A DNA stretch of 64,000 bases, taken from positions 62,001-126,000 of the forward strand of contig NZ_JAAZUI010000006.1 of assembly GCF_012524075.1 (NCBI RefSeq), given 5' to 3'. This document shows, piece after piece, positions 45,034 through 54,466 of the stretch (positions are counted from its first letter, which is position 1; each line of letters opens with the position of its first letter). The notes under the pieces were generated by a model. The model had not been told where the DNA came from. It searched no databases and saw nothing but the letters and a program-made list of their open reading frames with translations. A program made the translations under genes and the position numbers. The DNA comes from Lutibacter sp. B1. Its GTDB lineage: Bacteria > Bacteroidota > Bacteroidia > Flavobacteriales > Flavobacteriaceae.

Positions 45034-47859
45034 ATGGCAAAACAAGAAGAGTATATTGAAGTTCTTGGAGCACGAGTTCATAATTTAAAAAATATAGATG
45101 TTCGTATTCCAAGAGAAAAATTAGTTGTAATTACAGGTCTAAGCGGAAGCGGTAAATCCTCTTTGGCTTTTGACACTATTTATGCTGAAGGCCAACGAAG
45201 ATATATTGAAACTTTCTCAGCGTATGCCAGACAATTTTTAGGCGGATTAGAAAGACCTGATGTGGATAAAATTGAAGGATTATCACCGGTTATTTCTATT
45301 GAACAAAAAACTACCAATAAAAGTCCAAGGTCTACTGTAGGAACAATTACTGAAATTTATGATTTTTTACGATTATTATATGCGCGTGCTGCCGATGCTT
45401 ACTCATATAATACGAACGAAAAAATGGTGAATTATAGCGATGAGCAAATTAAAGAGCTTATTTTAAAAGAATTTGATGGTAAAAAAATAGTTGTTTTAGC
45501 TCCTGTAATTAAATCGAGAAAAGGGCATTACAGAGAGTTGTTCGAACAAATTTCAAAACAAGGTTTTTTGAGAGTTCGTGTTGATGGCAAGATTAGAGAA
45601 ATAGAAAAAGGAATGCGACTTGACCGTTATAAAACTCATGATATTGAGATAGTTATAGACCGACTATTAATTAATCAATCTTCAGAAAAAAGGTTAGAAG
45701 AAACCATAACAACTACATTATATTCAGGCGATAATATTCTAATGATTTTAGAGCATAATTCAAACTCGCCCAGATATTTTAGTAGAGATTTAATGTGTCC
45801 AACAACAGGCATATCTTACCCAAGTCCCGAGCCCAATAGCTTTTCATTCAACTCACCTAAAGGAGCTTGCGAAACATGTAACGGTTTGGGTAAAATTAAC
45901 AAGGTAAATATTAATAAAATAATTCCTGACACCTCCGTTTCTATCAAAAATGGAGGTATTACACCCATTGGAGAACAAAAAAATAGTTGGATTTTTAAAC
46001 AATTGCAATTAATTGCAGAAAGATATAAATTTCAATTAAACGACCCTATTTCTAAAATTCCTACTGAAGCTTTAGATATTATTTTAAATGGTGGTAATGA
46101 AAAATTTGAAGTTGTTTCAAAAGCTATGGGCATAACCCGCAATTATGAGATTGATTTTGAAGGAATTGTGAATTTCATTGAAAATCAATATAAATCAAAC
46201 GACTCTACTTCTATAAAACGTTGGGCTAAAGATTTTATGGATGAGATTGATTGTGAAACCTGTCACGGAAAAAGACTAAAAAAAGAAGCTTTATATTTCA
46301 AAATAAACAATAAAAATATATCAGAATTAGCTCAGTTTGATATATCAGAACTTGAAAATTGGTTTTCAAAACTTGAAGACAAATTATCAGAAAAACAGCT
46401 AAAAATAGCTTCAGAAATACTAAAAGAAATTAGAACAAGAATACAGTTTTTATCAGATGTTGGCTTAAATTATTTAACTCTCGATCGCACATCTAAGTCA
46501 TTATCAGGTGGCGAAGCGCAACGTATTAGATTAGCCACACAAATTGGCTCGCAATTAGTTGGTGTTCTATATATTTTAGACGAACCGAGTATTGGTTTGC
46601 ATCAAAGGGACAATCAAAAACTGATAAATTCTTTAATAAATTTAAGAGATGTTGGCAACTCGGTTATTGTTGTTGAACACGATAAGGATATGATTGAACA
46701 TGCCGATTTTGTACTCGATATTGGTCCGGGAGCCGGTATACATGGAGGTGAAATTGTAAGTGAAGGAACCTACGAAGAGTTAAAAACACATAGCACTTTA
46801 ACAGCCGATTATTTAAACGGAACCAAAAAGATTGAAATCCCTAAAAAGAGAAGGCAAGGAAACGGCAAAAAAATTGTTTTAAAAGGGGCTACAGGTAATA
46901 ATTTAAAAAACCTTACCGTTGAATTTCCCTTAGGCAAACTGATTTGTGTTACAGGAGTATCTGGTAGTGGAAAATCAACTTTAATAAACGAAACACTCTA
47001 TCCTATTTTAAATAAACATATTTATAACGGTGTAAAAAAACCAATGCCTTATAAATCCATTGAAGGATTAGAACATATTGACAAAGTTATTGCTATTGAT
47101 CAATCACCTATCGGAAGAACTCCTCGTTCAAATCCAGCCACTTATACCGGTGTTTTTGGTGAGATAAGAAGCTTGTATTCAAAAACTAACGAAGCGTCAA
47201 TTAGAGGTTATAAACCCGGCCGTTTTTCATTCAACGTAAAAGGCGGAAGGTGCAAAACATGTCAAGGCGGTGGAGTTCGTGTTATTGAAATGAATTTTTT
47301 ACCCGATGTACAAGTTGAATGTGAAACCTGCCAAGGTAAAAGATTTAATAGAGAAACATTAGAAATTAGATATAAAGGAAAGTCAATTTCTGATGTTTTA
47401 AATATGACCATTGAAGAAGCTACCCAGTTTTTTGAACATATCCCAAAAATATATCGCAAACTAAAAACAATAAATAATGTTGGTCTAAGTTATATTACAT
47501 TGGGGCAGCAATCTACAACTCTTTCTGGAGGTGAAGCTCAACGAATTAAGCTGGCATCTGAATTATCTAAACGTGATACAGGAAATACTTTTTATATTCT
47601 GGATGAACCAACAACAGGGTTGCATTTTGAAGATATTAGAGTATTAATGCAGGTAATAAATAAACTAACAAATAAAGGCAATACCGTTGTAATTATTGAA
47701 CATAATTTAGATGTAATAAAATTAGCTGATTATGTTATAGATATTGGGATGGAAGGCGGTAAAAAAGGCGGTGAATTAATTTGTTTTGGCTCTCCGGAAG
47801 AAGTAAGTAAGCATAAAAAAAGCTATACTGCACAATTCTTGAAAAAAGAACTAAATTAG
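45034..47859 (+). CDS. uvrA: excinuclease ABC subunit A
   Basis: A 941-residue UvrA, the damage-recognition ATPase of nucleotide excision repair. First Walker A is GLSGSGKSSLAFDT (about 34-47), first zinc module CPTT...CETCNGLG, and first signature LSGGEAQRIRLA. A second set follows: GVSGSGKSTLINET, CKTCQGGGVRVIEMNFLP with CETCQGKR, and LSGGEAQRIKLASEL. An insertion zinc knuckle DCETCHGKRLKKEAL lies between. All key motifs are intact and length is standard. Own promoter upstream; followed after 60 bases by the LOG-family gene. Confidence 0.98.
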   Translation: MAKQEEYIEVLGARVHNLKNIDVRIPREKLVVITGLSGSGKSSLAFDTIYAEGQRRYIETFSAYARQFLGGLERPDVDKIEGLSPVISIEQKTTNKSPRSTVGTITEIYDFLRLLYARAADAYSYNTNEKMVNYSDEQIKELILKEFDGKKIVVLAPVIKSRKGHYRELFEQISKQGFLRVRVDGKIREIEKGMRLDRYKTHDIEIVIDRLLINQSSEKRLEETITTTLYSGDNILMILEHNSNSPRYFSRDLMCPTTGISYPSPEPNSFSFNSPKGACETCNGLGKINKVNINKIIPDTSVSIKNGGITPIGEQKNSWIFKQLQLIAERYKFQLNDPISKIPTEALDIILNGGNEKFEVVSKAMGITRNYEIDFEGIVNFIENQYKSNDSTSIKRWAKDFMDEIDCETCHGKRLKKEALYFKINNKNISELAQFDISELENWFSKLEDKLSEKQLKIASEILKEIRTRIQFLSDVGLNYLTLDRTSKSLSGGEAQRIRLATQIGSQLVGVLYILDEPSIGLHQRDNQKLINSLINLRDVGNSVIVVEHDKDMIEHADFVLDIGPGAGIHGGEIVSEGTYEELKTHSTLTADYLNGTKKIEIPKKRRQGNGKKIVLKGATGNNLKNLTVEFPLGKLICVTGVSGSGKSTLINETLYPILNKHIYNGVKKPMPYKSIEGLEHIDKVIAIDQSPIGRTPRSNPATYTGVFGEIRSLYSKTNEASIRGYKPGRFSFNVKGGRCKTCQGGGVRVIEMNFLPDVQVECETCQGKRFNRETLEIRYKGKSISDVLNMTIEEATQFFEHIPKIYRKLKTINNVGLSYITLGQQSTTLSGGEAQRIKLASELSKRDTGNTFYILDEPTTGLHFEDIRVLMQVINKLTNKGNTVVIIEHNLDVIKLADYVIDIGMEGGKKGGELICFGSPEEVSKHKKSYTAQFLKKELN

Positions 47860-47919
47860 CCGACCAGTTTTTCAAAAAACTGATCTTTACTAAATTAATA
47901 AAAAAATTATCAAATATAA

Positions 47920-48630
47920 ATGACACCCAACGAAGACAGAAAAATACGAGAAAAATTTAAACAAAAAACTTGGAATGAAATTAAAACAAACGACTCTTGG
48001 GCTATATTTAAAATTATGGCAGAGTTTGTTGAAGGTTTTGAACGTTTAAGTAAAATTGGACCTTGTGTAAGTATTTTTGGTTCAGCTCGAACAAAGCCAA
48101 ACGATGAATATTATAAACTAGCAGAAAATATTGCCTACAAACTAACCAAACATGGATATGGTGTTGTTACCGGAGGCGGTCCCGGTATTATGGAAGCAGG
48201 TAATAAAGGAGCGAATAGAGGAAAAGGAACTTCTGTTGGTTTAAATATTGAATTACCATTTGAGCAACATGATAATCCGTATATTGATCCTGATAAAAGT
48301 TTAGATTTCGATTACTTTTTTGTTAGAAAAGTAATGTTTGTAAAATATTCTCAAGGTTTTGTAGTAATGCCCGGAGGTTTTGGAACCTTAGATGAATTAT
48401 TTGAAGCCATAACATTAATCCAAACTAAAAAGATTGGAAAATTCCCAATAGTTTTGGTAGGAAGAAATTATTGGTCCGGATTATTTGATTGGATTACAAA
48501 TACCTTGCTTAAAGAAGGTAGTATAAGTGAAAAAGATTTAGATTTAATATCATTAGTTGATACAGAAGATGAAGTTTTGGAAGTAATTGATATTTTCTAC
48601 AAAAAATATAGTTTAAGCCCTAACTTCTAA
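47920..48630 (+). CDS. LOG-family protein (TIGR00730), probable nucleotide 5'-monophosphate phosphoribohydrolase
   Basis: A 236-residue Rossmann protein. The family signature GVVTGGGPGIMEAGNKGA (about 85-102) and PGGFGTLDELFEA (about 149-161) with the catalytic Arg/Glu are both present. LOG proteins cleave ribose 5-phosphate from cytokinin-type or other nucleoside monophosphates; many bacterial members are general purine nucleotide hydrolases (PpnN-like). An N-terminal helical extension of about 45 residues precedes the core. Specific substrate unknown. Confidence 0.88.
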   Translation: MTPNEDRKIREKFKQKTWNEIKTNDSWAIFKIMAEFVEGFERLSKIGPCVSIFGSARTKPNDEYYKLAENIAYKLTKHGYGVVTGGGPGIMEAGNKGANRGKGTSVGLNIELPFEQHDNPYIDPDKSLDFDYFFVRKVMFVKYSQGFVVMPGGFGTLDELFEAITLIQTKKIGKFPIVLVGRNYWSGLFDWITNTLLKEGSISEKDLDLISLVDTEDEVLEVIDIFYKKYSLSPNF

Positions 48631-48642
48631 AAAAATAACTGT

Positions 48643-51459
48643 TTGAAAAAGTATGTATTTTTATTATTGGTATGCTTATTATTTGTTTCGGCTGTAAACT
48701 ACAGTCAAACCAACAATATTAAAATATCCGCAATTTTAAATACTGAAAATAATGAACTTAAAATTCAACAAGAAATTGATTTTTTTAATAATTCAAATAA
48801 AACACTTAATGAAGTCTATTTTCACAATTGGCCAAACTCTTTCAAAGATAAATACACACCACTAGCTAAACGTTTTGTTGAAAATTACTCCAAAACATTT
48901 CATTTTGCCAAAGAAGAAGAAAGAGGTAGCACATATATTTCTAGTATTTCTGCCAACTACGAAATTTCAACATGGGAAATAACCGATAAAAATCCTGATA
49001 TTTTAAAAGTTAGCCTCAATCAACCTCTAAATCCAAAAGATTCGGTTAAAATAATAGCTACTTATTCGGTCAAAATCCCTAAAGATAAATTTACCAAGTA
49101 TGGAGTAAATAATACCACTTATAATTTACGTTATTGGTATTTAATCCCGGCTGTAATAGATACCAAATGGCATTTAATGAATAATTTGGACATGGATGAT
49201 TTGTATGTAGATTTCACAAATTATACTATCGATATAAGTATTCCAAATGATTTTATATTGGCAAGTGATTTAGATACACAAGTTCTTCCTTTCAAAAACT
49301 TTAATAAATATACACTCACAGGAAAAAATAAATTTGATATTGAATTACATATTTGTAAACAAAACGATTTTATAGAGTTCAATCCAATTCCGTTCAAAAT
49401 TATCACAAATTTAGATTCGGATAAACTTGAAATTGATGTAAAAACTGATATACTTAACAGGGAATTGCTGTTTATAGAATCCTATTTAGGTGAATTTCCT
49501 TCAGAAAAATTATTAATCAATAAAATTGAATACGACAAAAATCCGGTTTATGGTTTTAACCAATTACCTTCATTTTTAGCCCCTTTTAATGATGCTTTTG
49601 AGTGGGACATTAAAATGTTTAAAATTCTTACAAAAAAATATATCGATAATTTATTCTTATACAACCAACGAGAAGATTCTTGGTTAACCAGCGGTTTACA
49701 AACCTACTTAATGATTAAATATGTTGAAACATATTATCCTGAAAAAAAGGCAATAGGAGAACTTTCTAAAATTTGGGGTGTAAGAAGTTTTAATTTAGCT
49801 AAAATTGATTTTAATGGTAAATATCCTTATGTTTATCAATTTGCCGCTAGAAAAAACTTAGATCAAGCTTTAACCACACCTTTGGATTCATTATCTAACT
49901 TTAACCGAAAAATTGTAAATAAATACAAGGCAGGTATCGGATTACGATTTTTAGAAAATTATTTAGAAAAAGATGTTTTAAAAAAGGCTATCGTAAATTT
50001 TTCAAAAAACAGTTCAGGAAAAAAAATATACAGCAATTACTTTTTCGATTATTTGGAAACATCAAAAGATTTAACATGGTTTAGAAAAGACTTTGTAAAA
50101 ACCAATAAAAGAGTTGATTATACTATTAAAAAAGTAGTAAAAAAGAAAGATTCTGTTGATGTTACCATCCTCAATAAAAGGAATATGACTACTCCTATTC
50201 AACTCTACGGAATTAATAAAAAAGAAGAAATTATTTTTAAAAAATGGCTGACAAATATTGACTCTTCAAAAACAATAACGGTTCCAAAAAAAGGAGTTGA
50301 CAGATTATCATTAAATTATGAGTTAGATTTACCCGAATACAATTTAAGAAACAATTGGAAAAATGTAGATAAATTTTTATTTAACAGACCATTACAATTT
50401 AAATTTTTTAAAGATATTGAAAACCCTTATTACAACCAGCTGTTTTATACTCCTGTATTTAGATATAATTATTATGATGGTGTTGTTTTGGGAGTTTCAT
50501 TATCCAACCAACCTATTATAAAAAAGAATTATAATTATAAAATTTCTCCTTCATACAGTACAAAAAGTAGAAGTTTGTCCGGCTCATATTCTTTTGCTTA
50601 CGAATATTTACCCGAAAATAAAAAAGTGAATTTAATTTCTGCCGGTATAGCAGGAAGTAATTATCACTATGATGAAGATTTAACTTACAGTATGATTACC
50701 CCTTTTGCTTTAATTGAATTCAAAAGAAAAAGTTTAAGAGATATAGAAAGCAAAGCAATTTCGGCTTCGTACACAATGGTTAACAAAGAAAAATCTCCTA
50801 CACAAAAAGAACATCCTGAATCAAATAAATATAAAGTCTTTAATTTAAATTTTGGCTACACAAAACCCGATATTATTGAAGATATCCATTTTTCAACAGG
50901 ATTACAAATTGCTGATAAGTTTAGTAAAGTTTCACTTACAGGCCGTTACAGAATACTTACCGACAAAAACAACAGACAATTTGATTTTAGGTTTTTTGCT
51001 GGCGCATTTATAAATAACAATACAAAAAGTAATTACTTTAGTTTTTCTTTAGACAGACCTACAGATTATTTATTTCAATATGATTATATAGGTAGATCAG
51101 AAACCACCGGTTTTTTTAGCCAACAAGTTATTATAAATGAAGGTGGTTTTAAATCAAAATTACCTGTAGCCTACGCAAACCAATGGATGTCTACAATAAA
51201 CACCAATATTGGATTATGGCGTTGGTTAGAAATTTATAACGATGTTGGATTTGTAAAAAACAGAAATGAAAAAGTTTATTTTGCACATGACAATGGTATA
51301 CGACTAAATTTTATACAAGATATTTTAGAAGTTTATTTTCCGCTTTATTCAAATAATGGTTGGGAAATTTCTGAACCAAGTTATGCTTCTAGAATCAGAT
51401 TTGTGTTAGTTATCAAGCCAAAAAAGATCTACAATTTTGTAAAAAGAGGCTTTTATTAA
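48643..51459 (+). CDS. M1-peptidase-like outer-membrane protein lacking zinc ligands
   Basis: A 938-residue exported protein. A signal peptide (about 1-21, ending NYSQT) is followed by a beta-rich N-terminal domain like the M1 aminopeptidase N-domain, then a catalytic-like helical domain. Where M1 enzymes have HExxH and a second Glu, this protein has KILTKKYIDNLFLYNQ (about 327-342) then REDSWLTSGLQTYLM (343-357): no HExxH, and Ser replaces the zinc Glu of WLxEG. The C-terminal 370 residues are rich in alternating strands (PVFRYNYYDGVVLGVSLSNQP onward) and end KRGFY, suggesting a membrane beta-barrel. Start is TTG at 48643. Function unknown; probably not a peptidase. Confidence 0.7.
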   Translation: MKKYVFLLLVCLLFVSAVNYSQTNNIKISAILNTENNELKIQQEIDFFNNSNKTLNEVYFHNWPNSFKDKYTPLAKRFVENYSKTFHFAKEEERGSTYISSISANYEISTWEITDKNPDILKVSLNQPLNPKDSVKIIATYSVKIPKDKFTKYGVNNTTYNLRYWYLIPAVIDTKWHLMNNLDMDDLYVDFTNYTIDISIPNDFILASDLDTQVLPFKNFNKYTLTGKNKFDIELHICKQNDFIEFNPIPFKIITNLDSDKLEIDVKTDILNRELLFIESYLGEFPSEKLLINKIEYDKNPVYGFNQLPSFLAPFNDAFEWDIKMFKILTKKYIDNLFLYNQREDSWLTSGLQTYLMIKYVETYYPEKKAIGELSKIWGVRSFNLAKIDFNGKYPYVYQFAARKNLDQALTTPLDSLSNFNRKIVNKYKAGIGLRFLENYLEKDVLKKAIVNFSKNSSGKKIYSNYFFDYLETSKDLTWFRKDFVKTNKRVDYTIKKVVKKKDSVDVTILNKRNMTTPIQLYGINKKEEIIFKKWLTNIDSSKTITVPKKGVDRLSLNYELDLPEYNLRNNWKNVDKFLFNRPLQFKFFKDIENPYYNQLFYTPVFRYNYYDGVVLGVSLSNQPIIKKNYNYKISPSYSTKSRSLSGSYSFAYEYLPENKKVNLISAGIAGSNYHYDEDLTYSMITPFALIEFKRKSLRDIESKAISASYTMVNKEKSPTQKEHPESNKYKVFNLNFGYTKPDIIEDIHFSTGLQIADKFSKVSLTGRYRILTDKNNRQFDFRFFAGAFINNNTKSNYFSFSLDRPTDYLFQYDYIGRSETTGFFSQQVIINEGGFKSKLPVAYANQWMSTINTNIGLWRWLEIYNDVGFVKNRNEKVYFAHDNGIRLNFIQDILEVYFPLYSNNGWEISEPSYASRIRFVLVIKPKKIYNFVKRGFY

Positions 51460-51532
51460 TCATTATTTTGATTGAATATTTTAAATAAAATAGTAGAATT
51501 TCATCTACCTTTTTATATACCGTATAAATTTA

Positions 51533-51540
51533 TACCTTTG
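51533..51540 (+). promoter_or_regulatory. promoter -7 element of the fused E1 gene
   Basis: TACCTTTG followed by C, exact TAnnTTTG, 22 bases before the ATG at 51563. Confidence 0.65.
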
Positions 51541-51562
51541 CATAGCTAAAAATTTCGAAAAT

Positions 51563-54013
51563 ATGCATGTAAAATCTTCATCTGCAAATCAAGATCAACT
51601 TTCATTCGCTCAATTTAAAAAAGAAGTTTTACACGACTTTAAAGTTGCTGTAATAAGTAGAGAATGTAGTTTATTGGGTCGTAGAGAAGTATTAACTGGT
51701 AAAGCAAAATTTGGAATTTTTGGTGATGGTAAAGAAGTACCTCAACTTGCCATGGCAAAGGCTTTTAAAAAGGGAGATTTTAGATCGGGTTATTACCGAG
51801 ATCAAACTTTTATGATGGCAATTGGAGAGCTTACTCCTCAACAATTTTTTGCAGGTTTATACGCTAATCCTGATATCAATGCAGATCCTATGTCGGCAGG
51901 CAGACAAATGGGCGGACATTTTGCCACTCACAGTTTGGACGAGAACGGAAAATTCAAAAACCTTACCGAACAATACAATTCGAGCAGCGATATTTCTCCA
52001 ACAGCCGGGCAAATGCCTCGTATGCTTGGTTTAGCACAAGCTTCAAAATTATTTAGAGAAGTTCCCGAATTTAAAAATCAAAAATTTTCTAATAACGGAA
52101 ATGAAATTTCATGGGGAACTATTGGAAATGCCAGCACATCAGAAGGTATATTTTTTGAAACATTTAATGCTGCAGGCGTATTACAAGTTCCTTTGGTAAT
52201 TAGTGTTTGGGATGATGATTATGGCATATCCGTTCCGGCAAAATTTCAAACAACAAAAGAAAATATTTCTGAAATATTAAAAGGATTTCAACGTGATGAA
52301 AATGGAAATGGGTACGAAATTTTTGTTGTTAAAGGTTGGGATTATCCGCAATTAATTGATGTTTACAATAAAGCAGCTAAAATTGCTCGTGAAGAGCATG
52401 TTCCGGTTTTAATTCATGTTAAAGATTTAACGCAACCTCAAGGTCATTCAACTTCCGGTTCCCACGAACGTTACAAATCTAAAGAACGATTGACTTGGGA
52501 AAAACAACACGACTGTATTGCTAAAATGCGCGATTGGATTATTGAGTTTGAATTGACTGGTGAAAATAATAACTCATTACGGTTTGTTGATTCGGAAGAA
52601 GAGTTAATTAAAATTGAAAAAGAAGCCAAAAAGGAAGTACATCAGGCAAAAAGAGACGCTTGGAACGCATTTTTAAATCCAATTAAGGATCAAAAAAACA
52701 AACTAACTCTTTTACTTGAAAATATAGCATTAAAAAGCCATAACAAAGCTTTTATCATCAAACTGAAAAATGATTTAGCTTCTATTATAGATCCTTCCAG
52801 AAAAGATATTCTTGCTATTGCAAGAAGAGCTATTGTGTATACTAGAAATGAAAGTTCAAAAGAAAAAGTTCAACTTCAAAACTGGATTACCGGCTATTTA
52901 AATTCTGAACAATCTAAGTACAGTTCTTATCTAAACAGCCAAACCGACAAAAAAGTTAGTCATATAAAAGAAATTTTACCAACTTATAATGAAAATGCTG
53001 AATTGGTTGATGGACGAATTATTATTAGAGATAATTTTGACATTCTATTTTCAAAAAACAACAAACTGTTAATTTTTGGAGAAGATTCTGGTAATATTGG
53101 TGATGTTAATCAAGGCTTAGTTGGCCTTCAAGATAAATATGGAAAACTTAGAGTTTCCGATACCGGAATTAGAGAAGCAACCATTATAGGACAAGGTATA
53201 GGATTGGCATTAAGAGGATTACGCCCTATTGCCGAAATTCAGTATTTAGATTATTTATTGTATGGACTTCAAATTTTAAGTGATGATTTAGCAACACTTC
53301 ATTATAGAACCGCAGGCAAACAAAAAGCTCCTTTAATTGTTAGAACACGTGGTCACCGTTTAGAAGGTATTTGGCATTCCGGTTCACCTATGGGAGCAAT
53401 TATTCATTTACTAAGAGGTATTAATATTTTAGTTCCAAGAAATATGACAAAAGCTGCCGGTTTTTATAATACCCTATTAGAATGTGATGAACCGGCGTTG
53501 ATTGTAGAAAATCTGAACGGATATAGATTAAAAGAAAAACTACCTAACAACTTAGGAGAATTTAAAACACCAATTGGCATTGTAGAAACTATTAAAGAAG
53601 GTAGTGATATTACCGTTTTATCATACGGTTCTACTTTAAAAATTGTTCAAGATGTTGTGAATCATTTAAATGAAGTAGATATTGATATTGAAATTATTGA
53701 TGCACAATCTTTACTACCGTTTGACATTACTAAAGATGTTGTAAAAAGTATTGAAAAAACAAATCGCTTGATTATAATTGATGAAGATGTGCCCGGAGGA
53801 GCTTCAGCTTATCTATTAAACGAAATTCTCGAAAAGCAAAATGCATATATGTATTTAGACAGTAAACCTGTTACACTTACAGCTAAAGCCCATCGCCCTG
53901 CTTATGGAACTGATGGAGATTATTTCTCAAAACCAAATGCAGAGGATATTTTTGAAACAATTTATAGTATTATGCACGAAGTAAACCCTTCGAAATATAA
54001 AAAACTCTATTAA
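51563..54013 (+). CDS. fused alpha/beta E1 of a 2-oxoacid (branched-chain type) dehydrogenase complex
   Basis: An 816-residue fusion. Residues about 20-400 form the thiamine-diphosphate-binding alpha part (LLGRREVLTGKAKFGIFGDGKEVPQLAMA; YYRDQTFMMAIGELTPQQFFAGL; MGGHFATH). Residues about 470-816 form the beta part (IFGEDSGNIGDVNQGLVGLQDKYG; RVSDTGIREATIIGQGIGLALRGLRPIAEIQYLDY). The complex decarboxylates branched 2-oxoacids (or similar) and passes acyl groups to a lipoyl E2, not in this window. Oddity: the cofactor motif GDG...NN of typical E1-alpha reads TIGNASTSEG...WDDDYGISVP. Fusion of both E1 chains is common in Bacteroidota. It is followed by the ferredoxin-linked KOR operon. Confidence 0.9.
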   Translation: MHVKSSSANQDQLSFAQFKKEVLHDFKVAVISRECSLLGRREVLTGKAKFGIFGDGKEVPQLAMAKAFKKGDFRSGYYRDQTFMMAIGELTPQQFFAGLYANPDINADPMSAGRQMGGHFATHSLDENGKFKNLTEQYNSSSDISPTAGQMPRMLGLAQASKLFREVPEFKNQKFSNNGNEISWGTIGNASTSEGIFFETFNAAGVLQVPLVISVWDDDYGISVPAKFQTTKENISEILKGFQRDENGNGYEIFVVKGWDYPQLIDVYNKAAKIAREEHVPVLIHVKDLTQPQGHSTSGSHERYKSKERLTWEKQHDCIAKMRDWIIEFELTGENNNSLRFVDSEEELIKIEKEAKKEVHQAKRDAWNAFLNPIKDQKNKLTLLLENIALKSHNKAFIIKLKNDLASIIDPSRKDILAIARRAIVYTRNESSKEKVQLQNWITGYLNSEQSKYSSYLNSQTDKKVSHIKEILPTYNENAELVDGRIIIRDNFDILFSKNNKLLIFGEDSGNIGDVNQGLVGLQDKYGKLRVSDTGIREATIIGQGIGLALRGLRPIAEIQYLDYLLYGLQILSDDLATLHYRTAGKQKAPLIVRTRGHRLEGIWHSGSPMGAIIHLLRGINILVPRNMTKAAGFYNTLLECDEPALIVENLNGYRLKEKLPNNLGEFKTPIGIVETIKEGSDITVLSYGSTLKIVQDVVNHLNEVDIDIEIIDAQSLLPFDITKDVVKSIEKTNRLIIIDEDVPGGASAYLLNEILEKQNAYMYLDSKPVTLTAKAHRPAYGTDGDYFSKPNAEDIFETIYSIMHEVNPSKYKKLY

Positions 54014-54110
54014 AAATTAAAATAACTTCATCAAAAAACATAAATAAACTCCTGTATTGGCGTCTTTTTATGTGCAACTCTCCTATTACACTAAAATATC
54101 TAAAATAAAA

Positions 54111-54140
54111 TGACAATTATCATTAATTGACAATTATCAT
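54111..54140 (+). promoter_or_regulatory. tandem operator-like repeats upstream of korD
   Basis: The 13-mer TGACAATTATCAT occurs twice, at 54111-54123 and 54128-54140, with a 17-bp period. With flanking bases each is a near-palindrome, (A/T)TGAC-AATT-(A)TCAT, similar to CRP/FNR-type TTGAT-N4-ATCAA sites. The proximal copy is centred about 42 bases before the likely transcription start, the class II activator position. Confidence 0.5.
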
Positions 54141-54162
54141 GCTTTTTATAAAAAAATAGGTT

Positions 54163-54170
54163 TAACTTTG
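54163..54170 (+). promoter_or_regulatory. kor operon promoter -7 element
   Basis: TAACTTTG, an exact TAnnTTTG match, 46 bases before the korD ATG. There is no -33 TTG at 17-23 bases, which would fit an activator-dependent promoter. Confidence 0.65.
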
Positions 54171-54216
54171 AGAATAACAGAATTATAAGTTATTAAAAAC
54201 CTATAAAATTATCAAA

Positions 54217-54447
54217 ATGGCAAAAGTTAAAGGAGCTATCGTAGTAGATACTCAAGCATGTAAGGGTTGCGAAGTATGCATACCTGTATGTCCTGAAGAT
54301 GTTATTGGCATGACCAAAGAAGTAAATCGAAAAGGATACCACTATGCCTATATGAAAAATCCTGAAGCTTGTACCGGTTGCACCAATTGCGCAATTGTTT
54401 GTCCAGACAGAGCAATATCTGTGTACAGAGTTAAAGTTTCAGTATAA
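54217..54447 (+). CDS. korD: 2-oxoacid:ferredoxin oxidoreductase ferredoxin (delta) subunit
   Basis: A 76-residue dicluster ferredoxin. Two CxxCxxCxxxC motifs are present: CKGCEVCIPVCPED (14-27) and CTGCTNCAIVCPDRA (about 52-66), each of which binds a [4Fe-4S] cluster. As subunit of a KOR/VOR enzyme it carries electrons from the thiamine site to external ferredoxin. First gene of a four-gene operon (order D-A-B-C) with its own promoter. 19 bases to korA. Confidence 0.93.
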   Translation: MAKVKGAIVVDTQACKGCEVCIPVCPEDVIGMTKEVNRKGYHYAYMKNPEACTGCTNCAIVCPDRAISVYRVKVSV

Positions 54448-54466
54448 CTAAATTAAAATATTTGTA

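Noticed and set aside
47862-47890. Inverted repeat after uvrA as a terminator.
   Set aside because: The stem is mostly A-T and lacks a proper T-run, so it is too weak to call.
54111-54140. Fur box interpretation of the kor repeats.
   Set aside because: Matching the 7-1-7 Fur pattern needs several mismatches, while the symmetric TGAC-N4-ATCA layout and position fit a CRP/FNR-type site better. Not excluded.
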